A stretch of 64,000 nucleotides of DNA, from positions 1,640 through 65,639 of the forward strand of contig NZ_KE387208.1 of the NCBI RefSeq assembly GCF_000430725.1. The letters run 5' to 3'. This DNA comes from Azohydromonas australica DSM 1124 (GTDB lineage: Bacteria > Pseudomonadota > Gammaproteobacteria > Burkholderiales > Burkholderiaceae_C). The notes below the pieces were generated by a model. That model had not been told where the DNA came from, searched no databases, and saw only the letters and a list, made by a program, of their open reading frames with translations. Shown here in pieces: positions 53,477-63,921 of this stretch; position 1 is the stretch's first letter, and each line of letters opens with the position of its first letter. The position numbers were made by a program, and so were the translations under genes.

Positions 53477-54487
53477 TCAGCTGTTGCCCTTGGCCAGCCC
53501 CAGCTTCTCCACCGCGCGCCGCTCGGCGGCGTAGGTCTCGCGCATGCTGCGCGCGTAGTCCTCAGGTCCCAGGTAGGCCAGCTCCTGGTCGTACTTGGCC
53601 AGCTCGGCCACATGCTGCGGGTCGAACATCGCGGCCTTGAAGGCGTCGTGCAGCGTGGTCACCACCGTGCGCGGCAGCCCGCGCGGACCGGCCAGCCCGT
53701 ACGGTGACATGGCCACGATGCCGTGGCCCAGCTCCTTGAGTGTCGGTACCTGCGGCCAGCGCTTGGTGCGGTGCTCGCCCAAGGTGGCCAGCAGGCGCAG
53801 CTTGCCGCTGTCCACGAAGGGCGCGAAGCCGTTGGAGGTCACGCCCGCCATGAGCTGGCCCGAAGACACGGCGATCATCTGCTCCGCCACGCCCTTGTAG
53901 GGCACGTGCACCCACTGGATGTTGCGGCGGCCGAAGAGCTCGTCCATCACCAGGTGCGGCGTGGTGCCGGTGCCGTTGGTGGCCACCGTGAGCTCGCCCG
54001 GGTGCGCCTGGGCCCAGGCGAACAGGTCATCCAGCGAACGCAACGGGCTGGTTGCGGGCACCACGATGCCGAAGGTCACGCCGCTGATCTGGATGATGGG
54101 CGTGGTGTCGCGGATCGGGTCCCAGGCCAGCTTCTGCACCCACGGCGCGCGGAAGACCGGCTGCGGCATCTGCGCGATGGTGTAGCCGTCGGGCGCGGCC
54201 TGCTGCAGCACCGGCATGACCAGCGTGCCGCCGGCGCCGCCGCGGTTCTCGATCAGCACCTTCTGTCCCAGGTGGCGCCCGGCGATCTCGGCCAGCAGCC
54301 GCATGGTCAGGTCGGTGGCGCCGCCCGCGGCCCAGGGCACCCACAGCGTCACCGGGCGGCTGGGGAAGCGGTCGGCGGGCTGCGCGAGCACGGTGGCACT
54401 GGCAGCGCCGGCCATGGGTGCCAGCAGCGTGCCGGCGATGCGCCGCAGCGCGCCGCGGCGCCCCAGCAGGTCTTGTCTCATTGCCAT
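53477..54487 (-). CDS. Bug-family (tripartite tricarboxylate transport) binding protein
   Basis: It is 336 residues long from the ATG at 54487; an ATG at 54481 overlaps the upstream stop. The N-terminus has GRRGALRRIAG, a possible Tat-type signal, then cleavage near VLAQ. PSRPVTLWVPWAAGGATDLT, VLIENRGGAGGTLVMPVLQQ, VHVPYKGVAEQMIAVSSGQL and YGLAGPRGLP are classical Bug landmarks. These periplasmic proteins bind carboxylates and are very numerous in Burkholderiales. No TctA/TctB membrane partner is nearby. It is the last gene of the long minus-strand operon, perhaps binding an acid product of alcohol oxidation. Confidence 0.9.
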   Translation of the reverse strand: MAMRQDLLGRRGALRRIAGTLLAPMAGAASATVLAQPADRFPSRPVTLWVPWAAGGATDLTMRLLAEIAGRHLGQKVLIENRGGAGGTLVMPVLQQAAPDGYTIAQMPQPVFRAPWVQKLAWDPIRDTTPIIQISGVTFGIVVPATSPLRSLDDLFAWAQAHPGELTVATNGTGTTPHLVMDELFGRRNIQWVHVPYKGVAEQMIAVSSGQLMAGVTSNGFAPFVDSGKLRLLATLGEHRTKRWPQVPTLKELGHGIVAMSPYGLAGPRGLPRTVVTTLHDAFKAAMFDPQHVAELAKYDQELAYLGPEDYARSMRETYAAERRAVEKLGLAKGNS

Positions 54488-55194
54488 GACAACAGCTCCA
54501 TGGTCAGGGTGCCGCCGAGCAACATGGGTGAGCCCGCGAGCTCCTGGCGCTGCAGCTTCACCAGCCCCACGTTGGGGCAATACCACTCGGTGGTCAGCAG
54601 TGGCAGGTCACGCCAGCCGCTGACCGGATCGGCAAACAGCTTCAGCGCCGCCGTGCCCTTGACGCGCAGGCAGCCTTCGAAGTGCCCCGCGCGCGTGTCC
54701 ACGGCTTGTCCCAGCGCCTCGATGACGTAGTTCATGGGCACCGCCGGCGCGCTGTGGCGCACCTCGGCCGGAAAGCCCTGCCGGCGCTGCAGCAGGTACG
54801 TGATGGTGGGTGCCGCCCACTGCGTGCCCACCGCCAGCGGCGCCTTGAGCACGTAGCGCCGCGCCTCGTCGCGCTCGGGCTCGGCCTGCACCAGGCTGCG
54901 GCTGGCGACGCGGAAGACGCCGCTGTCGTCGGCGCGCAGCCAGTAGTCCATGCCCGCGTCGCTGCGGCGCAGGAAGGCCGCGCCGTCGGAGAGCGAGCCG
55001 TCGCTGCCCAGCGACTCGAAGCTGCGCTGCTCGCGCTCCACGCGCTGGTCTTCCCAGTCGGTGCGCAGCTCGTAGGTCCAGCGGTGGCCCGATTCGAGCG
55101 GGAACAGCTCCGCGCCCGGCGCCTTGGCGCCGCAGCCGGCCAGCAGCGCCGTGGCGGCGGCCAGTGCCGGAAGGAGCAGGGGGTGCGCGCGCAT
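54478..55194 (-). CDS. Lipoprotein of the ExbB/ExbD-like module
   Basis: It is 238 residues long. The lipobox ATALLAGC predicts lipidation at Cys21. The mature part is rich in beta strands, with FPLESGHRWTYELRTDWEDQ and DAGMDYWLRADDSGVFRVAS, a pattern seen in outer-membrane lipoproteins of unknown function. Its start overlaps the TAA of the preceding gene by one base, and its stop overlaps the Bug gene by 10 bases. This suggests coordinated production with the ExbB/ExbD-like pair. Confidence 0.78.
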   Translation of the reverse strand: MRAHPLLLPALAAATALLAGCGAKAPGAELFPLESGHRWTYELRTDWEDQRVEREQRSFESLGSDGSLSDGAAFLRRSDAGMDYWLRADDSGVFRVASRSLVQAEPERDEARRYVLKAPLAVGTQWAAPTITYLLQRRQGFPAEVRHSAPAVPMNYVIEALGQAVDTRAGHFEGCLRVKGTAALKLFADPVSGWRDLPLLTTEWYCPNVGLVKLQRQELAGSPMLLGGTLTMELLSWQ

Positions 55195-55688
55195 TACTTC
55201 TCCGGCAGCTGCGGCGCGGGCAGGTCGCGGATGGTGATGCGCTGCTCGTCGCTGCCCGGGCGCAGCCACGACACCCCGCCCTTGCCCGCGCGCGGCTCGG
55301 CGGTGCCGACCTGGCTCACGCCCTGGCGCGTCTTCTTCATGCCCTCGTCCAGCAGCGCGTGCAGGTCCTTGGCGTAGGGCAGCTTGTAGGCGCGCGGCTG
55401 GCGCGCGGGCTTGCCGTTCTCCAGCGCGTTGACCCAGACGTAGAGCGCGCCGGGATTGGTCTTGCCCGGCTCCTCGATCACCGCCGCGAGCAGCACGAAC
55501 TTCTCCGGCAGCGGGTCGGCGTTGGGCCAGCCCGCCAAGCCGTGCGCCGTGTCGTCGGCGAAGAAGTAGAAGACCGTCACGCCCACCACCAGCAGGCCCT
55601 TGAGCCAGGCCGGCCAGCGCGACCACACCAGCGCCAGCGTGCACAGCAGCACCAGCATCACGAGAGAGAGGATCAGGGCGAGGGTCAT
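55194..55688 (-). CDS. Inner-membrane protein of the ExbB/ExbD-like module
   Basis: It is 164 residues long. Two membrane segments at residues 3-21 and about 28-45 (LKGLLVVGVTVFYFFAD) are followed by a periplasmic or cytoplasmic domain of 110 residues with FVLLAAVIEEPGKTNPGALY and VSWLRPGSDEQRITIRDLP. The family is unknown. Its ATG overlaps the stop of the ExbD-like gene (ATGA), and its stop touches the lipoprotein start, so it is translationally locked to both. Confidence 0.72.
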   Translation of the reverse strand: MTLALILSLVMLVLLCTLALVWSRWPAWLKGLLVVGVTVFYFFADDTAHGLAGWPNADPLPEKFVLLAAVIEEPGKTNPGALYVWVNALENGKPARQPRAYKLPYAKDLHALLDEGMKKTRQGVSQVGTAEPRAGKGGVSWLRPGSDEQRITIRDLPAPQLPEK

Positions 55689-56290
55689 AGCCGTTGCACC
55701 AGCGATTTGGGAAGCGTGCTGACGTTGGTGACGTTGCCGTCGGGCAGCACCGTGAAGCGGACAGCCGTGGCCTCGTCGCCCTTGCGGGCCAGCTGGACCT
55801 GTCCGTAGAACACCACGTCGGCGCGGGGATTGACCTTGATGACGGAGACGGTGGCCTCCACCGGCTTGCCGTTCTTGGTCTCGTAGTAGTGCACGTTGAC
55901 CGTGAACTCGCCCGGCTCGATGCCGCGCAGCGTGACGACTTCCTGATTCAACGGGTTGACCACCTGCTTGCCGTTGATCACCACCATGTCGTTGGTCAGG
56001 CCGCGGTCGTCGCGGTCCAGGTGCATCAGCCCGGCCTCGCGGGTGCGGAACCACACCAGCTCGCCGGCGGGATCCTGCACCCAGGTGTCGAGGTCGTTGG
56101 GGTCCATGTCGGGCCAGGACACGTTGATGATGAACTCGGCCTTGGCGGGGATGTCGCCCGTCTTGAGCGCCTTCGGGTTCATCGCCAGCAGCGCCACGAT
56201 GAAGCAGAACACGAAGGCGATGAGCATGTTGAACAACATGTCATAGAAGGGATCGACCTCGGCCTCGCGGGTCGTGCGGCGCCTGCGCAT
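55685..56290 (-). CDS. ExbD/TolR-like protein with a large periplasmic domain
   Basis: It is 201 residues long. A short basic N-terminus (MRRRRTTREAEVDP) leads to one transmembrane helix, DPFYDMLFNMLIAFVFCFIV. The Asp before the helix (VDPFYD) is at the place of the proton-carrying Asp of ExbD, TolR and MotB-type partners. The periplasmic part (residues 45-201) is larger than in ExbD and rich in beta strands, with NVSWPDMDPNDLDTWVQDPA. It is encoded 7 bases after the ExbB-like gene. It probably forms a proton-driven stator with that protein. Confidence 0.75.
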   Translation of the reverse strand: MRRRRTTREAEVDPFYDMLFNMLIAFVFCFIVALLAMNPKALKTGDIPAKAEFIINVSWPDMDPNDLDTWVQDPAGELVWFRTREAGLMHLDRDDRGLTNDMVVINGKQVVNPLNQEVVTLRGIEPGEFTVNVHYYETKNGKPVEATVSVIKVNPRADVVFYGQVQLARKGDEATAVRFTVLPDGNVTNVSTLPKSLVQRL

Positions 56291-56297
56291 CGCTTGC

Positions 56298-56984
56298 TCA
56301 CTCCTTGCCGGCGTCCAGGCGCAGCCCGGCGCGCTGGATGTCGGCCACCAGCACGTCGGCGTAGCGGTCCAGCCGCGTGAGCTGCAGGCCCAGCAGGATG
56401 TTGCCCACCAGCCCCACCATGGTCGTGAGCAGCGCCACGCCCAGGCCCGTGGTGAGCTGGCGCAGCAGCTCCTGCGACTGCGTCGGGTCGAAGCTCTGCA
56501 GCTTGCCGATCTGCAGCGCCAGGATCGAGAAGCCGATCACCTTGCCCAGCAGCCCCAGCTTGAGCTGGATGCCGTTGACCCACCACGCGGTGCCGTGCGG
56601 GCCGTGCGTGCGCTCCAGCAGCAGGTCCATGGGTGCACCGCCGTCCTGGGGCCGCGCGCGCAGCGCCTGCAGGTACTCCGCAGCCCAGCCCGCGCCGTGC
56701 GTTCCCTGCGCCAGAGCCGCGCGCTCGCGCTGCAGCACGCGCGTGCGCGTGCCGCACCATAGCGACGCGGTGAAGAAGATGACGATGATCACCAGCGTCA
56801 GCCCGGTCGGGTCGGCCGACAGCAGCAGGCCCCACACGCCGCGCACGCCCAGCAGCCAGGTGGCGAAGCCCAGCAGCCCGGCCAGGGTGAGCCACTCGAG
56901 GGCCAGGGGCTCCACCGGCGCGGCGTCGGACTTGCCGTGGGCGCGCCGCGGCGTGATCGCGGCCAGGGACGGGAGCATCTTCAT
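56298..56984 (-). CDS. MotA/TolQ/ExbB-like proton channel protein
   Basis: It is 228 residues long with three or four transmembrane helices. LKLGLLGKVIGFSILALQIG and GLGVALLTTMVGLVGNILLG are the conserved helices of the MotA/TolQ/ExbB family, in which a Thr-rich TM line faces the channel. A cytoplasmic loop of about 80 residues lies between helices. It is longer at the N-terminus than ExbB. It precedes the ExbD-like gene directly and follows the ABC permease gene by 9 bases. No TonB, TolA or Mot-type peptidoglycan-binding gene is linked. Confidence 0.78.
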   Translation of the reverse strand: MKMLPSLAAITPRRAHGKSDAAPVEPLALEWLTLAGLLGFATWLLGVRGVWGLLLSADPTGLTLVIIVIFFTASLWCGTRTRVLQRERAALAQGTHGAGWAAEYLQALRARPQDGGAPMDLLLERTHGPHGTAWWVNGIQLKLGLLGKVIGFSILALQIGKLQSFDPTQSQELLRQLTTGLGVALLTTMVGLVGNILLGLQLTRLDRYADVLVADIQRAGLRLDAGKE

Positions 56985-56993
56985 CGCGCCCTC

Positions 56994-57845
56994 TCAGCCG
57001 CGCTTGGTCAGCGCGCCGAAGCCGCGCTGCGGGTCGTAGCCCCAGCTCGCGACGAGGAAGCACAGCGCCAGCGTGCCCAGCACGATCCAGGGCGAGACGC
57101 CCGGGTCCTTGCCGTAGAGCGCGAAGCGCATCCACTCCACCGCGTGCGTGAACGGGTTGAAGCGCGCGATCTGGTACACCCAGTTGGCGCCCGACTCCTC
57201 CAGCTTCCACAGCGGATAGAGCGCGGTGGACATGAAGTACATCGGGAAGATGACGAAGTTCATCGTCCCGGCGAAGTTTTCCAGCTGCTTGATGTGCACC
57301 GACAGCAGCAGCCCCAGCGCGCCCAGCATCAGCGCGCCGCACACCGCCGCCAGCAGCACGCCGGGCAGGTGCTCCAGCACCGGCAGGTCGGTGCCCAGCA
57401 GCGCCGCGACGATGACGAAGGCCGCGGCCTGCGCCAGCGACAGCACGGCGGTGGCCATGAGCTTGGACAGCAGGATCCACGGCCGCGGCAGCGGGGCGGT
57501 CAGCAGCAGCCGCATCAGGCCCATCTCACGGTCGTAGACCATCGCCAGGCTGGACTGCATGCCGTTGAACAGCAGCACCATGCCCACCAGGCCCGGCGCG
57601 ATGTAGACTTCGTAGGGCGTGTAGGTGTCGTAGGGCTCGGCGATGGCCATGCCGAAGACGTTGCGGAAGCCCGCGGCGAACACCGCCAGCCACAGCAGCG
57701 GCCGCACCAGCGCCGACACCAGGCGGCCGGACTGCTGCGAGAACTTCAGCAGTTCGCGCCAGACGATGGCGCGCATGGCCAGCAGCGCGTGCGCGATCAC
57801 GCCCAAGCGTTCGCGGGCGGGGGTCAGGGTCGAGGGGCTTTGCAC
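56994..57845 (-). CDS. ABC transporter permease, PQQ-dependent alcohol dehydrogenase system
   Basis: It is 283 residues long with six membrane helices in the ABC-2 type pattern. LLKFSQQSGRLVSALVRPLL, AAGFRNVFGMAIAEPYDTYT and DREMGLMRLLLTAPLPRPW are typical of the permease linked with PQQ dehydrogenases (PedC type). The start is a GTG at 57845 with GGAGAA before it, inside the end of the binding-protein gene (22-base overlap). It pairs with the ATPase at 60052-60831. Recent work on Pseudomonas and Methylobacterium connects such transporters with lanthanide uptake or sensing; the direction here is unknown. Confidence 0.9.
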   Translation of the reverse strand: MQSPSTLTPARERLGVIAHALLAMRAIVWRELLKFSQQSGRLVSALVRPLLWLAVFAAGFRNVFGMAIAEPYDTYTPYEVYIAPGLVGMVLLFNGMQSSLAMVYDREMGLMRLLLTAPLPRPWILLSKLMATAVLSLAQAAAFVIVAALLGTDLPVLEHLPGVLLAAVCGALMLGALGLLLSVHIKQLENFAGTMNFVIFPMYFMSTALYPLWKLEESGANWVYQIARFNPFTHAVEWMRFALYGKDPGVSPWIVLGTLALCFLVASWGYDPQRGFGALTKRG

Positions 57846-58996
57846 AGCTTCTCCGGCGCATCGGCGCCCAGGGTGTCGAGCGCGTTCTTGGGATGGAGCA
57901 CGCCTTCGACCGGCGCGGTGGAGATCACGCCCTGGCCGTCGGTGAGCAGCAGCGGCTGGCGCAGCTGGCCGTCCCAGGGACGGAAGCTCATCACCACGCC
58001 CTTGGAGCCGTCCACGCTGCCTTGCAGCAGCGCCTTCTCGAAGTTGGCCAGCGGGCCCTTGGGCGCGGCCGTGGCGGCGGCCACCAGGGCCTTGCCCGCC
58101 ATCCAGGACGACCAGTCGGCGGCCGTCATGGGCCGGCTGGCGGCCTTCATGAAGCGGCGCGAGACCTGCGGCGCGCCGAAGCGCTCGAACTGCGCATGCC
58201 ACGCCACCGCCACCAGGCCCGCGTCGCCCACCACCGGGCGCGGCAGCGCGGTGCGGTAGGGCAGCGAGCGGGCGAACTCGCCGTCGCTGTCCACCACCCA
58301 CACCGCGTCGTAGCTGGTGCCGCCGGTGAGCAGCAGCGGGTTGGCCAGGTTGCGCTCGCGCGGGTCGGCCGAGAGCTTGAAGGGCTTCGTGCCCACCAGC
58401 TTGAGCCCGTAGCGCTTGATGGCGGCCTGCGCCACCGCGGCGCGCTCGGCATCCAGCGGCGTGGGCCCGGTGAGCAGCAGCACCTGCGGCCACTTGCGCG
58501 CGGACAGCGTCTGCGCCAGGGCATCGGCGCGCATGCGCTCGCTGGGCGCCAGGTGCAGCAGGCGCGGGCGGCAGTCGGCCTCGCGCAGCCGGTCGTCGGC
58601 GGCGCCCAGGTTGAGCACCGGGCGCTGCACGACGTCGGCCACGGCCAGCGTGGCGGCGACATCCAGGTCGGTCAGCAGCACGGCGGCGCCGGCCTTCTCG
58701 GCCTTCTGCGCCGCGGCGCGCGCGGCCGCCGCATCGGCCACCGGCACGGTCTCCACCACGAGCGAGGTGCCCGCGGCGTCGAGCTCGAAGGTGGCTTCCT
58801 TGATGGCGACGCCCAGGCCGTCGCTCGCGGGGCCGCCCGGATGGCCCAGGTAGGCGCGCTCGACGCGGCTGCGCTCCAGGCGCGGGTCGTCGGCGCGCAC
58901 CAGCAGCGTCACCTTGTAGGGCACGGCCTGCGCGGCGCCGGCGGCGGCCAGCAGCAGCGCTGCGGACAGGGGGCGAAGTTGCATCGACAACCTCAT
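57824..58996 (-). CDS. ABC transporter substrate-binding protein, PQQ-dependent alcohol dehydrogenase system
   Basis: It is 390 residues long with a signal peptide ending AAQA. It has a Leu/Ile/Val-binding-protein-like fold: VLLTDLDVAATLAVADVVQR, LNLGAADDRLREADCRPRL and TGGTSYDAVWVVDSDGEFAR. Such proteins are found with the PQQ-linked ABC permease and ATPase; the ligand is unknown. Its ATG overlaps the beta-propeller stop (ATGA). A second ATG at 58984 is an alternative start with the same signal peptide. Confidence 0.9.
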   Translation of the reverse strand: MRLSMQLRPLSAALLLAAAGAAQAVPYKVTLLVRADDPRLERSRVERAYLGHPGGPASDGLGVAIKEATFELDAAGTSLVVETVPVADAAAARAAAQKAEKAGAAVLLTDLDVAATLAVADVVQRPVLNLGAADDRLREADCRPRLLHLAPSERMRADALAQTLSARKWPQVLLLTGPTPLDAERAAVAQAAIKRYGLKLVGTKPFKLSADPRERNLANPLLLTGGTSYDAVWVVDSDGEFARSLPYRTALPRPVVGDAGLVAVAWHAQFERFGAPQVSRRFMKAASRPMTAADWSSWMAGKALVAAATAAPKGPLANFEKALLQGSVDGSKGVVMSFRPWDGQLRQPLLLTDGQGVISTAPVEGVLHPKNALDTLGADAPEKLCKAPRP

Positions 58997-59952
58997 TCCA
59001 GGATCACCGACATGTAGGGCACGCGGCCCACGGGCACGCTCTTGAGCGCCTTGCCCGCGCCCACGTCGACGATCGTGATGTCGTCGCTCAGGCCGTTGGT
59101 GACCACGAGCTGGCTGTCGTCCTTGTTCGTCGCCACGTGCCAGGCGCGCTTGCCCACCAGCACGGTCTTGACCAGCTTGCGGCTGGCCACGTCCACGAAG
59201 CCCACGTGGTTGGCGCGGCCCATGGCGACGAAGAGCGTCTTGCCGTCGCGCGCCATGGCCACGCCCACGGGCGTGATGTCCTCGGCGCGCGCGCCCTTGA
59301 GCTCCAGCGGCACGGTGGCGAGCACCGTGTGGTCCTTGGTGGAGATCACGCTCAGGCTGGCGCCGAGCTCGTTGCTCACCCACAGCTGCGCGCCGTCGGG
59401 CGTGAAGGCCATGCGCCGCGGGCGCTTGCCCACGGCGACGTTCTTGAGCAGCTTGCCGCTGGCCGCGTCGATGACGTGCACCATGTTCGCGACCTCGGAG
59501 GTCACGTACACCAGCTTGCCGTCCGGCGAGGTCTTCACGCCTTCGGGCTCCTTGCCCACGGGCACGGCGGCCAGCTTCTTGCCGGTGGCGGCGTCCAGCA
59601 TCTGCATCTCGCCCTCGTCCTCGGCCGAGACGTACAGCGCCTTGCCGTCGGCCGAGAAGTCGAAGGCCTCGGGGTCGTCGCCCAGCGGGATGCGGCCCAC
59701 GGACTTGCGCGTGGCCACGTCGATGATGTCGGCCTGGCTGGAATCGCCACAGGCCACGTAGAGGCGCTTTCCGCCCGGCGCGAGCTGCATGTGGCGCGGG
59801 CGCTTGCAGGTCTCGATGACGCCGGCCACGGCCTGCGTCTTGAGGTCCACCAGCGTCAGCGCATGGTCCTTCTCGCTCGACACCCAGACGGTCTGGGCCG
59901 AGGCCGCAAGGCCCGACAGCGCCAGCAGGCTGGCCAACAGCGTCTTCTTCAA
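58993..59952 (-). CDS. PQQ-linked YVTN beta-propeller protein
   Basis: It is 319 residues long, starting at a TTG with AGGAGA about 7 bases before it. A signal peptide (LKKTLLASLLALSGLAASAQ) is followed by about seven YVTN/YncE-like blades: VWVSSEKDHALTLVDLKT, KRLYVACGDSSQADIIDVAT, GKALYVSAEDEGEMQMLD, GKLVYVTSEVANMVHVID and so on. This protein family regularly accompanies PQQ-dependent catabolism. It is expected in the periplasm. The stop overlaps the next gene. Nearly every blade ends with a tight D-x-x-x-G turn. Confidence 0.92.
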   Translation of the reverse strand: MKKTLLASLLALSGLAASAQTVWVSSEKDHALTLVDLKTQAVAGVIETCKRPRHMQLAPGGKRLYVACGDSSQADIIDVATRKSVGRIPLGDDPEAFDFSADGKALYVSAEDEGEMQMLDAATGKKLAAVPVGKEPEGVKTSPDGKLVYVTSEVANMVHVIDAASGKLLKNVAVGKRPRRMAFTPDGAQLWVSNELGASLSVISTKDHTVLATVPLELKGARAEDITPVGVAMARDGKTLFVAMGRANHVGFVDVASRKLVKTVLVGKRAWHVATNKDDSQLVVTNGLSDDITIVDVGAGKALKSVPVGRVPYMSVILE

Positions 59953-60051
59953 GGCTTGTCTCCTGTGATCAGTTGCGCGCGCATCTGCGTGCGCGTCGCA
60001 TGTTGTCACGCCATGGCGGGCGCGCCTGCCGCGCCGTGGCATGTGCCCTTG

Positions 60052-60831
60052 TCAGGCGGTGGCTTTGACGAAGGCTTCCTCCAGCGTGCCGCCGCCGAGC
60101 TGCTGCGTCACCGCGTCGGGCGTGCCGTCGGCCAGCAGCACGCCCTTGTGCAGCACCAGCACGCGGTCGGCGGCCTGCGCCTCCTCGACCAGGTGCGTGG
60201 CCCACAGCACGGTGCTGTCGCGCGCGGCGACGTCGGCGCGGATGGCCGCGAGCAGGTCGCGGCGCGACTTCGGGTCCAGCCCCACGGTGGGCTCGTCCAT
60301 CAGCAGCAGGGCGGGGCGGTGCAGCAGCGCGCGCGCCAGCTCCACCTTGCGCCGGTTACCGCCGGAGAGCTCGCGCACCGCGCGGGGCAGGTCCTTGCTC
60401 AGGCCGAAGGTTTCAGCCGCTTCCTCGATGCGCTGGCGCGCCAGCGCCGCGGGCAGGCCGTGCAGCTGGGCGTGGAACTGCAGGTTGCGGCGCACGCTCA
60501 AGTCCAGGTCCAGCGACATCTGCTGGAACACCACGCCGATGCGCGCCAGTGCCTGGCGCGTGCTGCGGCGCAGCGACAGCCCGTCGATCTCCACCTCGCC
60601 CGCATCGGGCGCGAACAGCCCCGTGAGCAGCTGGAACAGGGTGGACTTGCCGGCGCCGTTAGGACCCAGCAGCGCGACGTAGCTGCGCGGCGCGAGCTGC
60701 AGGTCCAGCGACTTGAGCGCCACGCGCTCGCCGTAGCGCTTGTGCAGCCCGGCCAGGCGCAGCCGGGGCGGGGCGCCCGCATCGGCCGGCAGGGTCTGCG
60801 GCGCCGGGGTTGGCAGGGGCACGCTGCTCAC
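60052..60831 (-). CDS. ABC transporter ATP-binding protein, PQQ-dependent alcohol dehydrogenase system
   Basis: It is 259 residues long. Walker A is LLGPNGAGKSTLFQLL, the signature ELSGGNRRKVELARALL, and Walker B LLLMDEPTVGLDP, followed by the switch His (ATHLVEEA). It is in the drug/exporter-like DRA clade, as usual for PedA/PedB-type ATPases of this system. The GTG at 60831 overlaps the upstream stop (GTGA). The beta-propeller gene is inserted between it and the binding protein and permease genes, with 99 bases before its start. Confidence 0.92.
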   Translation of the reverse strand: MSSVPLPTPAPQTLPADAGAPPRLRLAGLHKRYGERVALKSLDLQLAPRSYVALLGPNGAGKSTLFQLLTGLFAPDAGEVEIDGLSLRRSTRQALARIGVVFQQMSLDLDLSVRRNLQFHAQLHGLPAALARQRIEEAAETFGLSKDLPRAVRELSGGNRRKVELARALLHRPALLLMDEPTVGLDPKSRRDLLAAIRADVAARDSTVLWATHLVEEAQAADRVLVLHKGVLLADGTPDAVTQQLGGGTLEEAFVKATA

Positions 60832-61493
60832 AGCTCGATCTCCATGCCGTCAAAGGCGTGCTCCAGCGCGGCATGGCCCGGCGCGGGTTCGGGCAACTGG
60901 GCGGCCGGGTGCAGCAGCACGCGCCGCGCGCTGTTCTCGCCCGGCTGCGCCGCGCCGGAGTCGCCCAGCAGCAGGCAGTCGGCGCCGTGGTTGGCGGGCA
61001 GGGGACGCGGCCCGGGCCAGTACAGCAGGCGGCGGCCGTCGCGCAGGTCTTCGACTTCCAGCGCCAGCGAGCCGCCGGGCGAGTGTTCGTCGCCGGCGGC
61101 GAAGGCCGTGAAGCGCAGCCCGGGCAGGCCGTCGATGCGAAAGGGCGCCGCGGCGCTGTCGCCGGCCACGGGCAGCAGGTGCCAGTGCACGCCGCAGCAG
61201 CGGTCCACCACCTGCAGCAGCGGCAGCTCGGTGGTCAGCGACTCGAACACGGCCGGCGTGGCGTAGAGCTCCACCGGCGGGCCGTCGCGCAGGCCCAGCA
61301 GGCCCTCGACGTGGTCCATCTGCGCATCCATGAGCACCACGCCGGCCAGCGGCTGAGCCTGCAGTTGGGGATGGCGCTGGAGCTGGCGCTCCAGGTCAGC
61401 CGGGGCATTGAGCAGCACCCAGCGGCTGCCGTCGGACAGCGCGGCGGCTCGCGCGGCGCTGCCCTCGGCACCGAGCAGCAGCAGTTTCATCAT
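60828..61493 (-). CDS. PqqB-like metallo-beta-lactamase-fold protein
   Basis: It is 221 residues long, starting at one of two adjacent ATGs (61493 or 61490). GSRWVLLNAPADLERQLQR, VVLMDAQMDHVEGLLGLRDG, VELYATPAVFESLTTELPLL, VVDRCCGVHWHLLPV and LRFTAFAAGDEHSPGGSLAL follow PqqB almost segment by segment. It lacks the N-terminal CxCxxC cluster of PqqB and is about 80 residues shorter at the C-terminus, so it is a divergent paralogue or shortened form. PqqB hydroxylates the PqqA-derived intermediate. No pqqA, C, D or E lies here. It is the first gene after the sigma-54 promoter. Confidence 0.8.
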   Translation of the reverse strand: MMKLLLLGAEGSAARAAALSDGSRWVLLNAPADLERQLQRHPQLQAQPLAGVVLMDAQMDHVEGLLGLRDGPPVELYATPAVFESLTTELPLLQVVDRCCGVHWHLLPVAGDSAAAPFRIDGLPGLRFTAFAAGDEHSPGGSLALEVEDLRDGRRLLYWPGPRPLPANHGADCLLLGDSGAAQPGENSARRVLLHPAAQLPEPAPGHAALEHAFDGMEIEL

Positions 61494-61604
61494 GCAGCGG
61501 CGCGGCGGGCCAGCGCGGCGCAACGAAGGTGAATCGGCACGGAAAGTCTCCTGATCGTCCTGGACCGCCGCCAGGGCGGTCTGGGTGGGGTTTTGATGCC
61601 GTTT

Positions 61605-61620
61605 CGCAAAAGCCGTGCCG
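61605..61620 (-). promoter_or_regulatory. Sigma-54 (-24/-12) promoter of the minus-strand quinoprotein operon
   Basis: On the minus strand the sequence is CGGCACG-GCTT-TTGC, identical to the consensus except C instead of T at the first position, with GG and GC 10 bases apart. The start should be near 61594, giving a leader of about 100 bases. A hairpin (GACCGCC with GGCGGTC, 61563-61581) lies within this leader. It precedes all ten genes of the operon. Confidence 0.75.
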
Positions 61621-61728
61621 GTGGCTTTTGCAACGGTTAATAGCCTAAAAAGTTCGCCGAGTTAACAAGATCGTGCCAGGTGGCAGCAGTTCCGTTTCAG
61701 ACTGACACAGTGCAAACCCGGTGACTGC

Positions 61729-63921
<2,193 letters not shown>

